A stretch of 64,000 nucleotides of DNA from Methanomassiliicoccaceae archaeon UBA328 (GTDB taxonomy: Archaea > Thermoplasmatota > Thermoplasmata > Methanomassiliicoccales > Methanomethylophilaceae), in NCBI GenBank assembly GCA_002506905.1, contig DAYM01000010.1, positions 42,242 to 106,241 of the forward strand, read 5' to 3'. The translations under genes and the position numbers were made by a program. The notes beneath the pieces were generated by a model that worked only from the letters and a program-made list of their open reading frames with translations, made no database searches and was not told the origin of the DNA. Positions 55,460-63,188 of this stretch are shown here, piece after piece (within the stretch, counting starts at the first letter, position 1; each line of letters starts with the position of its first letter).

Positions 55460-55480
55460 ATGGCATTAACGATAGCATGA
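55460..55480 (+). CDS. Six-codon leader minicistron
   Basis: ATG at 55460 opens MALTIA and a TGA at 55478-55480, which overlaps the NTPase ATG (ATGA). The TATA box 27 nt upstream would start the transcript at this ATG. The NTPase start itself has no Shine-Dalgarno, so translation may begin on the minicistron and restart at the overlap. This is inference. Confidence 0.35.
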   Translation: MALTIA

Positions 55481-56022
55481 TAAGCGATATCAAGATAGGC
55501 ATCACGGGACTTCCGGGTTCAGGGAAGACTTATGCGTTACTCCGTGTGATCGATATGCTCAAGGAAGAAGAGCTCTCGATAGGCGGAATGATAGACGAAC
55601 CTATCTCCGACGGAAGGCACAAGATCGGTTTCACCGTGAAGAACATCCTCACCGGCGAATCGCAGATATTCGCAAACCAGGATATCGAGAGCAAGATCAT
55701 GATCGGAAAGATCGGAGTCGACCTTTCCAAATTCGAAGAGGTCGCCATACCCGCCATCAAAGACGCATGCGAGAAATGCGACATCATCGTTATCGATGAG
55801 GTAGGTAAAGTAGAGGTAGAGAGCCAGGCATTCATCGATACCGTCAAAGACGCCCTCGACGTCGACAAACCCATGATACTCACACTCCACAAAAAATCAA
55901 GAAACCCGTTACTCCAGGACATCAGGAGGAGAGATGATGTCAGGATCTTGGAGGTCACTCCCACGAACAGGAATCTTCTGCCTTACAAGATCATTCGTCT
56001 TATGAACGGTGAAAACGTCTGA
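55477..56022 (+). CDS. THEP1-type nucleoside-triphosphatase
   Basis: A 181-residue P-loop NTPase: Walker A GLPGSGKT (10-17), Walker B IIVIDEVGKVE, and the C-terminal THKKSRNPLLQDI segment of the archaeal NTPase/THEP1 family. Members hydrolyse NTPs and their cellular role is unclear; RNA modification has been proposed because of gene neighbourhoods. Its stop overlaps the trm1 start by one base, which fits that idea. Confidence 0.88.
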   Translation: MISDIKIGITGLPGSGKTYALLRVIDMLKEEELSIGGMIDEPISDGRHKIGFTVKNILTGESQIFANQDIESKIMIGKIGVDLSKFEEVAIPAIKDACEKCDIIVIDEVGKVEVESQAFIDTVKDALDVDKPMILTLHKKSRNPLLQDIRRRDDVRILEVTPTNRNLLPYKIIRLMNGENV

Positions 56023-57134
56023 TGACAGGAACCACGATCCGCGAAGGTCCCACCGAGATAATCGTTCCCGAGGACCATTCCATGCACGGCCCCGGTACAA
56101 AGACCGGAGGTGTATTCTTCAACGAACAGATGGCTTTCAACAGAGATATCAGCGTAATGTTCCTCCGTTCCCTTCAGAGGGATGAGCTCACCGTTTGCGA
56201 TGCGATGACCGCAACGGGTTCGAGGGCGGTCCGTATCGCCAACGAGGTTCCGAACACCTACGTCACGGCGAACGACATCAATCCTCTGGCCATTCCTTAT
56301 ATTGAGGAGAATATCAAACTCAACGGTCTCACCAACTGCGAAGCATCCAACAGGAACATGCATTCGCTGCTTGCCGAGAACTCTTTCGATTATGTGGATC
56401 TGGATCCTTTCGGTTCACCGGTACCTTTCACCCAATCTGCCATCCTCGGATGCAAGAGAAGGGGCATCCTTGCCATAACCGCAACGGACACCGCACCCCT
56501 CGCAGGGGCCCACGCGATCAAGTGCAGGAGAAGATACCAATCCGAACCCATCAGAGGATACATGTGTCACGAAGGCGGACTCAGGATCCTCATGTGCAGC
56601 ATCGCGAAAGAGCTTGCGAAATTCGACCGCGGAATGGTCCCGCTGCTTTCGTTCTATGCGGACCACTACTTCAGAACATACGTTCAGGTCGTAGAGGGAG
56701 CACAGGCCGCAGACAGCACGCTGGCACAGTTGGGTTACATGGCCTACGACCCCGATACTCTGGAACGTTCCGTATCGGACAGATACGATAAGGAACACAG
56801 GTACGGACCGTTCTGGCTGGGCCCTCTTCACAGCAGCGACATCCTCCAGAGGATGTCCCCTACGGACACCGCAACGGAAAAAAGATGCAACAAGATGCTC
56901 GAGATATGGAAGAACGAACTCGATCAGGTCTTCCTTTTCGATCTCAGCGAATTATCATCCCATACCAAACTTTCTCCGCCGAAGCTCGAAGATATGCTCA
57001 CGGCGCTCAACGAATGCGGACATGCGACCAAGACGCATATGTGCCCCACATCCTTCAAGACCGACCTCTCCACCAAAGAGGTCATCGACATTTACAGGTC
57101 TGTCAGCCCCGAAACCCTGCGCGCGAATAAGTAA
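56022..57134 (+). CDS. trm1: tRNA (guanine26-N2) dimethyltransferase Trm1
   Basis: A 370-residue Trm1. The order is FNEQMAFNRDISV, SAM-binding VCDAMTATGSRAVRIANE, NDINPLAIPYIEENI, the catalytic DLDPFGSPVPF, and TATDTAPLAG. A C-terminal domain completes the usual archaeal length. It makes N2,N2-dimethylguanosine at position 26 of tRNA. Coupled to the NTPase gene upstream. Confidence 0.95.
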   Translation: MTGTTIREGPTEIIVPEDHSMHGPGTKTGGVFFNEQMAFNRDISVMFLRSLQRDELTVCDAMTATGSRAVRIANEVPNTYVTANDINPLAIPYIEENIKLNGLTNCEASNRNMHSLLAENSFDYVDLDPFGSPVPFTQSAILGCKRRGILAITATDTAPLAGAHAIKCRRRYQSEPIRGYMCHEGGLRILMCSIAKELAKFDRGMVPLLSFYADHYFRTYVQVVEGAQAADSTLAQLGYMAYDPDTLERSVSDRYDKEHRYGPFWLGPLHSSDILQRMSPTDTATEKRCNKMLEIWKNELDQVFLFDLSELSSHTKLSPPKLEDMLTALNECGHATKTHMCPTSFKTDLSTKEVIDIYRSVSPETLRANK

Positions 57135-57176
57135 GGTTAATATGAGGGTAACCACTGATGAGGACCAGGTAAAAGC

Positions 57177-58484
57177 ATGCCGAGTCTTACAATCATTGGA
57201 GCCCAATGGGGCGATGAAGGCAAAGGAAAGATCACAGATTATCTCGATGAGAAAGCAGATCTCATCGTTCGTTTCCAAGGCGGCAATAATGCCGGACATA
57301 CCATCGTTGTCGGCGACAAGGTCTTCAAACTCCACGGACTTCCGTCCGGAGTGGTCAGGCCCGGAAAGCTGGCCGTCATCGGTAACGGTGTCGTCGTCAA
57401 CATGGAAGAGCTCCTCGAAGAGATCGACCATGTGGAAGCGGAAGGCGGAAGCATCGACGGCCTCAGGATCTCCGACAGGGCCCACCTCATCATGGAATAC
57501 CACAAGAAGCTTGACGGCGCGGAGGAGAAATACCGCGGAAAGAACGTCGTCGGTACCACGAAGAAAGGTATCGGACCTACCTATCAGGACAAGATCGCAA
57601 GGATCGGACTAAGGGCGGGCGACCTTCTGGAAGAGGATTTCCTGAAAGACAAACTCACATTCCTCCTTCCGTACAAGAAAGACCTCATGGACATGCTGGA
57701 AGCAGAGAAGTGCAACTGCACCGTAGATTCCCTTTTCGAAAAGATGATGGGCTGGAAAGACCACATCGGAAAGAACATCTGCGATACCTCGGTACTTATC
57801 AACGACGCACTCGACGATGACAAGAACGTCCTCTTCGAAGGCGCACAGGGTGCGATGCTCGACATCGACCACGGAACCTACCCCTTCGTCACATCCTCCG
57901 CAACATGCGGCGGCGGTGTGTGCACCGGAGCGGGAGTCGCCCCCAACAGACTGGACGAGATCGTCGGATGTCTGAAAGCGTACACGACACGTGTGGGCGA
58001 AGGACCCTTCGTTACAGAGCTCTCCGGAGACGATGAGAAGGCCCTCCAGCAGAAAGGAGGAGAATTCGGAGTCACGACCGGCAGGGGAAGGAGATGCGGA
58101 TGGCTCGACCTCGTTGTCGCAGAACACGCAACTAGAATGTGCGGATTCACCGCACTGGCCATCACGAAGCTCGATGTCCTCAACGACTTCGAGACGCTCC
58201 CGGTCTGCGTAGCATACGATATCGACGGAAAGAAGGTAGAGCACTTCCCGGCCTCCATACAGAAGCTCGAGAAGGCAAAGCCTATCTACAAAGAGCTCAA
58301 AGGATGGAAATCCTGGAACGACACCGAAGCATTGGTGAAGGAAGGATATGACGCACTCCCGCAGGAAATGAAGGATTACGTCGAATTCATCGAGAGCTAC
58401 CTGTCTACACCCGCCGACATAATCAGTGTCGGACCTGACAGAAAAGAGACCATCGACCGCCGTAACGGCGAGTGGTGGAACTAA
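57177..58484 (+). CDS. purA: Adenylosuccinate synthetase
   Basis: A 435-residue PurA. IIGAQWGDEGKGKITDYL has the catalytic Asp and P-loop, GGNNAGHTIV the catalytic His, TKKGIGPTYQDK, EGAQGAMLDIDHGTYPFVTSS and GRGRRCGWLDLV follow. It joins IMP and aspartate using GTP. The length is that of bacterial/eukaryotic enzymes, about 100 residues longer than the short archaeal form, so acquisition from bacteria is possible. Confidence 0.95.
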   Translation: MPSLTIIGAQWGDEGKGKITDYLDEKADLIVRFQGGNNAGHTIVVGDKVFKLHGLPSGVVRPGKLAVIGNGVVVNMEELLEEIDHVEAEGGSIDGLRISDRAHLIMEYHKKLDGAEEKYRGKNVVGTTKKGIGPTYQDKIARIGLRAGDLLEEDFLKDKLTFLLPYKKDLMDMLEAEKCNCTVDSLFEKMMGWKDHIGKNICDTSVLINDALDDDKNVLFEGAQGAMLDIDHGTYPFVTSSATCGGGVCTGAGVAPNRLDEIVGCLKAYTTRVGEGPFVTELSGDDEKALQQKGGEFGVTTGRGRRCGWLDLVVAEHATRMCGFTALAITKLDVLNDFETLPVCVAYDIDGKKVEHFPASIQKLEKAKPIYKELKGWKSWNDTEALVKEGYDALPQEMKDYVEFIESYLSTPADIISVGPDRKETIDRRNGEWWN

Positions 58485-58493
58485 ACATCACCT

Positions 58494-58546
58494 CTCTGAG
58501 AGCACGGGCCTGCCCCGACTCTCAGAGGACATGTTTCTCATTTTTT
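58494..58546 (+). terminator. Terminator of purA
   Basis: CTCTGAGAG (58494-58502) pairs with CTCTCAGAG (58519-58527); a T-rich run (TTTCTCATTTTTT) follows. Confidence 0.75.
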
Positions 58547-58582
58547 GAAATTTCTGCGGGTAATTTGTTGAAAATCCTACGG

Positions 58583-58627
58583 ACAGAAAAAGAAAAAGAC
58601 CCCTCTGAAGGCCAAGCCTTCAAAGGG
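58583..58627 (-). terminator. Terminator of the ubiD-sulfite reductase operon
   Basis: CCCTTTGAAGGC and GCCTTCAGAGGG on the minus strand (58627-58616 / 58612-58601) form a 12-bp stem with one mismatch and a 3-nt loop, followed by TCTTTTTCTTTTTCTG. Confidence 0.8.
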
Positions 58628-58644
58628 AGTTTAAGATCGGCAAC

Positions 58645-60165
58645 TCATTCCTTGATGAGATATTTGTCAACGATCGTCATGAGAAGTTCTGTGTTCTCCG
58701 TGGCCCATGCCCTGTAATCCTTACCGGTCGCGGCGACACTCCTTCCGAGCTCCTCGAGGAACTTGGGAATGTCATCCTGGGACATCTTACCGACAGCATC
58801 TCCGAAACGCTCCTTGCCGGCGATATGGGAACCGTTGATGAACACCGTGAACGCAGTAACGGGACCGTCGGCATTCCTTGCGGAAGAGCCCTGGAATCCT
58901 ATCACTCCGATCTGATGGGAACCGCATGAGGAAGTGCATCCCGAGATGTGAACACGGGGGAGCGAACCGTCGGGAAGCTCCGCCTTTCTAGACATCTCCA
59001 CCAACTGTACCAGAAGTCCGTGGGAATCCCTCAGACCCTGCTGACAGATAGTAGCACCGACACAGGAAATGGAAGACTCGAACAACGTCCTTGCACCGTC
59101 ATCGGTGACCTCGGCGACCTTCGCGGCCTCCTCGGAATTGCAGTTGATGATATACATCGTCTCATCGGGAGAGATGCGTACCTCGACATCGTTCATGTCC
59201 TTGATCGCATCGTAGATCTGACGGATCTTGGCCGGGAAGGGATCTCCTCCCACCGCATGATACGAAACATAGTACAGTCCCTTCTGTTTCTGTTCGTATA
59301 TGCAGGGACCGGCGATGTTCCCCTTTCCTTCCTTGGCGACAGATCTGATATCCGCTTTGATGTCCAGTCCGCCCTCGTCGAACGAACCTTTGAGCTCTGC
59401 GGCGAATGCGCTGAGATATCCTTCCTCTCCGAGGGTCTCCTGCATGTAACGGGTCCTTGCCTTGGCACGGTTCTCGTAGTTTCCGTTCTTGCAGAATGTC
59501 CTGATCATGGCTCTGATGTAATACAGGATATCCTTGGGTTCGGCATCTTTGGCGACGCACAATCCCATGCGGGGGTTGTTTCCCAATCCTCCGGCGCTGT
59601 AGACATCGAACTTACCGTTCTCCTTGGCCATGAATCCGAGGTCCCTGAACGTGGCGTGCGTCTCGTTCTCCGGAGAGTTCGAGAAACCGACCTTCAGTTT
59701 CCTGGGCATCTTCAGGGTATCTACCAAAGGCAGAAGGTATGCCTCTGCAGCTTTGGCGTAGGGAAGGACGTCGAAACATTCTCCCTTCTCGACACCGCTC
59801 AAAGGAGATGCAGTCACATTTCTGGGATAGTCCCCTCCGCCTCCGAGGGTGATGATGCCGTGGTCGAGAGCGTCCTGTACAAGGTCGCATATCCTGTTTC
59901 CGGCCACGTTATGCAGTTGTACTGCCTGGCACGTTGTGAAATGGACCATGCTGACCTTGTATTTGTCGATCATATCTGCGATGAAGAGAAGGTCTTCTTT
60001 GGAGATCCTTCCCCCTGCGAAACGCAGACGTACCATACTTGCCTGCGCACCTTTCTGCGCATATGTTCCGTATCCTCCGGATAATCCTTTGTACTCATTG
60101 ACACTGGACTCGCTGGCATAGAATTTCTTTGTCGCTTCGCGGAGCGCGTCCATATCCTTGCTCAT
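58645..60165 (-). CDS. Siroheme-dependent nitrite/sulfite reductase
   Basis: A 506-residue single-chain reductase with two repeated half-domains. The siroheme/[4Fe-4S] cysteines read CVGATIC (C-x5-C) and SGCTSSCGSHQIG (C-x3-C). HFTTCQAVQLHNV and ITLGGGGDYPRNV are N-terminal siroheme-binding parts. It reduces sulfite to sulfide or nitrite to ammonia; which of these cannot be told. The start ATG 60165 overlaps the ubiD stop (ATGA); the longer upstream frame is ubiD read out of frame. Full-length assimilatory-type enzymes are not general in methanogens, which often have shorter or F420-linked forms. Confidence 0.85.
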   Translation of the reverse strand: MSKDMDALREATKKFYASESSVNEYKGLSGGYGTYAQKGAQASMVRLRFAGGRISKEDLLFIADMIDKYKVSMVHFTTCQAVQLHNVAGNRICDLVQDALDHGIITLGGGGDYPRNVTASPLSGVEKGECFDVLPYAKAAEAYLLPLVDTLKMPRKLKVGFSNSPENETHATFRDLGFMAKENGKFDVYSAGGLGNNPRMGLCVAKDAEPKDILYYIRAMIRTFCKNGNYENRAKARTRYMQETLGEEGYLSAFAAELKGSFDEGGLDIKADIRSVAKEGKGNIAGPCIYEQKQKGLYYVSYHAVGGDPFPAKIRQIYDAIKDMNDVEVRISPDETMYIINCNSEEAAKVAEVTDDGARTLFESSISCVGATICQQGLRDSHGLLVQLVEMSRKAELPDGSLPRVHISGCTSSCGSHQIGVIGFQGSSARNADGPVTAFTVFINGSHIAGKERFGDAVGKMSQDDIPKFLEELGRSVAATGKDYRAWATENTELLMTIVDKYLIKE

Positions 60166-61424
60166 TGCATTTTCGCCTTCTTGTACATCGACAGGTCCGC
60201 TCCGAGGGGGATCGTCGCATCGAAGCCCACCTTGTAGGTGGTCAAATCGGTACTCGGGTCTAGAGACGATCCTGCGGCTCCCGGGATCTTGATTATCCTG
60301 TCGCCCTGCATCCTCGTAGCTACGGCCCACTCGACCTCGCGGTCGTTGAATATGTCGATATCATCGTCAACGACTATGACGTTCTTCATCGAAGGGTGTC
60401 CGGTGAATGCAGCCAGGATCGCATTCACTCCGTCGCCCTCCTTGTTCTTCGTGATTGAAACAACGCCGTTCAGCCAGCAGCATCCTCCCTCCGTGAGACG
60501 TACGTTCCTCACACGGGGCACCGCCTGCCTTACGGTCTTGAATATCATGGGTTCCCTGGGAAGCCCCATGAGAAGGAAGTGATCGTATCCTCCGGGAAGC
60601 AGAAGGTGGAAGTACGGATCCTTGTTGGTCCATATCTTGTCCACTTCGATTATGGGCTGGTCCCTGACGATATCGTAGGTTCCTGTTATGTCGACGAATG
60701 GTCCCTCTGCGGTGGTATTAAGCGTCAAACGGCCCTCTATGACATAATCGCACTCCGAAGGTACAATAAGTCCATTGTCGCACTTACCGACCTTAAGGGG
60801 CTCTCCGTGTGCCCTCTTATTCAAAGCGGATGCAACTCTGAGCTCATCTGCGCCGTAATCCATGGCAACAGCCGCGGAAAGCAGAACTTCGATGGGAGCT
60901 CCTACGCATATCGAGATATTGAGCTCCTTTCCGAGTTTCTTGGACTCGGTGTACATCGTGAAAAGATGTCTCGGGACCAAACGCACTGCGATGCGCCCGG
61001 AATCCATTATCATCATCCTGTGGAAGGAGACGTTCCTCTTTCCTTCGAACTCGGCGACGATTATTCCGGCTGTTATGTAACGTCCGCCGTCCTCGGGATA
61101 GTATTTCGGGATCGGCAGTTTCATGAGGTCCTTCTCTGCGGTCTTCGACCTAAATTCGGGATCCGCGACGATCTGAGTATCGATGGGGGAATCGATGGCC
61201 GCCATCAGGGCGGATACTATCTCTCCGGGTTCGATGTTCATATTGTCTGCGATCTTCTTTCTGGTGGAGAAGACGTTTCCTGCGGCCTTTCCTCCGTTCA
61301 GTGATTCGAAGACGACCGTTTTCTCCTGGTCTTCGAAGAGGGTCCTGGTGACCTCTCCGGAATCGGGATCGACATTTTTCTCGATCCTGCTCACATCCCC
61401 TTTCAGGGACCTCATAATCGACAT
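60162..61424 (-). CDS. UbiD-family decarboxylase, candidate anhydromevalonate phosphate decarboxylase
   Basis: A 420-residue UbiD. IIVAEFEGKRNVSFHRMMIMD is the conserved substrate and prFMN loop region, with GAPIEVLLSAA, EGPFVDITGTYD (catalytic Glu region) and VIVVDDDIDIFNDREVEWAVATR. In most archaea a UbiD of this length decarboxylates anhydromevalonate 5-phosphate to isopentenyl phosphate with prenylated FMN; assignment here is by family. ATG 61424 is chosen because a TATA box is centred 27 nt upstream. It is the first gene of an operon with the siroheme reductase. Confidence 0.8.
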   Translation of the reverse strand: MSIMRSLKGDVSRIEKNVDPDSGEVTRTLFEDQEKTVVFESLNGGKAAGNVFSTRKKIADNMNIEPGEIVSALMAAIDSPIDTQIVADPEFRSKTAEKDLMKLPIPKYYPEDGGRYITAGIIVAEFEGKRNVSFHRMMIMDSGRIAVRLVPRHLFTMYTESKKLGKELNISICVGAPIEVLLSAAVAMDYGADELRVASALNKRAHGEPLKVGKCDNGLIVPSECDYVIEGRLTLNTTAEGPFVDITGTYDIVRDQPIIEVDKIWTNKDPYFHLLLPGGYDHFLLMGLPREPMIFKTVRQAVPRVRNVRLTEGGCCWLNGVVSITKNKEGDGVNAILAAFTGHPSMKNVIVVDDDIDIFNDREVEWAVATRMQGDRIIKIPGAAGSSLDPSTDLTTYKVGFDATIPLGADLSMYKKAKMQ

Positions 61425-61446
61425 GAGATACTGTATAACTAGCACG

Positions 61447-61457
61447 CATATAAACTA
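61447..61457 (-). promoter_or_regulatory. TATA box of the ubiD operon
   Basis: AGTTTATATGC on the minus strand, centred 27 nt before ATG 61424, implies a leaderless transcript. Confidence 0.5.
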
Positions 61458-61554
61458 AATGAAATCGAAAATGTATGTGCAGATAACACTTTGACTTATA
61501 CTTTGACTTTCACTCAGTCAATGTATCATTCAATAATAACGCCGAGAACAGAAG

Positions 61555-61590
61555 AAATTAAAGAGAAGAAGGACGGGGGTTTCCCGCCCG
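61555..61590 (-). terminator. Terminator of the ABC exporter operon
   Basis: CGGGCGGG and CCCCCG (61590-61574, minus strand) form a GC stem with one bulge, followed by CCTTCTTCTCTTTAATTTCTT. Confidence 0.6.
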
Positions 61591-61596
61591 GTTTGA

Positions 61597-62355
61597 TCAC
61601 TTTGCCCACTTGGGGGTCATGCGTAACATTATCACTGCAACAGCAATGAGCGCGGCAATGACCAACAATACGACAGCTACGATATCCGCACCGGATCCGA
61701 CTCCGCTGGGTTCTGCGACTCCGTCCACTTTGTAAGAAACGGTGGTCCACAGGCTTTCGGTATTGAGATAGATTCTCATATCGATGATCTCTGTCGAAGT
61801 TATGGAAATCTTGGTCTCCTTACCGAGTTCAACATAATTATTACCCAAATAGACGTGGGATATGTTGTCCGCTCCCGTCACATATGCTGTAATAACAGTA
61901 CCCGCCTTGACAAAGAACGAATGCACGAGGGGATTGAGGATCTTCTGCTCCGTACCCATATCAACGTATCTTTCGATCTGCTGATCATTGTACTCGAAAC
62001 ATATATACACAGAATTTCCGTCGTAACAACTATTACCGAAATGATAAATATTCAGATTGTCTCCCTTAACGACTTCTTCTCTGTCTGTCTCAGGCATTTC
62101 CACGGAACCATCTGCGATGTATTCAAGGAATTGTTTCTCGTTATCGGAACCGTCTAAGAAAACGTAGGTATTGTAGCTAAGAGCCCATATCGTACCCAAT
62201 GCAACATAATCGTTGAACGTCACATAGCATGCCCTGACCTCAACGTCATCTTCCTCTACGACCTTGGCATCGCATGAAGGGATCAGCATAGTGGACATCA
62301 TCAGAACGACGGCCGCGACCGCTGTTATTGTCATTATCTTCTTCGTATCCATCAC
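61597..62355 (-). CDS. Exported protein anchored at both ends, with the ABC exporter
   Basis: A 252-residue protein: signal peptide (ITAVAAVVLMMSTMLIPSC) with a Cys close to its end, a beta-rich extracellular domain with YFQ-rich strands, and a C-terminal helix (IVAVVLLVIAALIAVAVIML). It overlaps the permease gene by ATGA and ends the operon. It could be an accessory or substrate of the transporter, by context only. No family is recognised. Confidence 0.65.
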   Translation of the reverse strand: MMDTKKIMTITAVAAVVLMMSTMLIPSCDAKVVEEDDVEVRACYVTFNDYVALGTIWALSYNTYVFLDGSDNEKQFLEYIADGSVEMPETDREEVVKGDNLNIYHFGNSCYDGNSVYICFEYNDQQIERYVDMGTEQKILNPLVHSFFVKAGTVITAYVTGADNISHVYLGNNYVELGKETKISITSTEIIDMRIYLNTESLWTTVSYKVDGVAEPSGVGSGADIVAVVLLVIAALIAVAVIMLRMTPKWAK

Positions 62356-63188
62356 ATCTCCCTCCTGATGAATCTGAACAGACCTAGCAGCAGGAATATT
62401 ACTCCCCAGACCGCATATGCGGCTATGTTCAGAACATAATTGTATGTCATGACCTCACCGCCGAGGGCTATCATAAGTGTTGAATAGACACTCGAAGGAG
62501 AGGCGATCATGAACGGGGATCCCATTGCATTGGCCGCAGAATCTCCTGCCAGCGACGGGATGTACTGAGCGAAGTGGAAGAAATCATCCAAACCATCCAC
62601 ATTGGAGTCTATGAGTATCATGATCGCAGGAAATAAAAGGAAGAACAGCATGAAGATCGAGATCGCCGATCCCTTCTTCATGAAGGTACTCAATGCAAAT
62701 GCCGTCGCACTGATGGCGAATCCGCCGACCAGGGTAATGGCGAAACTGAACAATACGATACCGCCGTCCATGGAACCTTTCTGCGATACTGTCACCAAAG
62801 ACACGATCGCGTATGCAAGTGCGAACACGAAGATCTGAACGATCATTCCGCCGAGGAACTTTCCGAAGTAGAATGAAGGCCTGGACTGAGGAAGGGCCAG
62901 ACTGAGATAGGCTGTTCTCTCCCTGAATTCCGAGGGGATCATCTTTGTCATAACGATGGCCGGTATGAATGCGATCATGATCGGCAGGGCAGCGAGAAGC
63001 GTGGCCGCATAATCTCCGGGACCGAACACCTTGGCGGATTCCCCCAAAAGGGAATCCAGCAATCCGCCGTATACCGCTGCGGGGATCATTAACACAAGCA
63101 CGATCATGAAAAGGATCGCATAGCTCTTGGATGCGAGTTTCAGAGTGGCACGTGTCACGGTGAGCATCTGACTGAAGGCCGAGGGCAA
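62352..63188 (-). CDS. ABC-2 type transporter permease
   Basis: A membrane protein of about 271-278 residues with six hydrophobic helices. The large first extracellular loop and MIPSEFRERTAYLSLALPQSRPSFYFGKFLG resemble ABC-2 exporters. The start is TTG 63188 or ATG 63167, both inside the end of the ATPase gene. Together with that ATPase it forms an exporter whose substrate is unknown. Confidence 0.8.
   Translation of the reverse strand: MPSAFSQMLTVTRATLKLASKSYAILFMIVLVLMIPAAVYGGLLDSLLGESAKVFGPGDYAATLLAALPIMIAFIPAIVMTKMIPSEFRERTAYLSLALPQSRPSFYFGKFLGGMIVQIFVFALAYAIVSLVTVSQKGSMDGGIVLFSFAITLVGGFAISATAFALSTFMKKGSAISIFMLFFLLFPAIMILIDSNVDGLDDFFHFAQYIPSLAGDSAANAMGSPFMIASPSSVYSTLMIALGGEVMTYNYVLNIAAYAVWGVIFLLLGLFRFIRREM

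Noticed and set aside
58645..60330. Longer start for the siroheme reductase
   Set aside because: The extension is ubiD out of frame; ATG 60165 with an ATGA overlap fits the family length.
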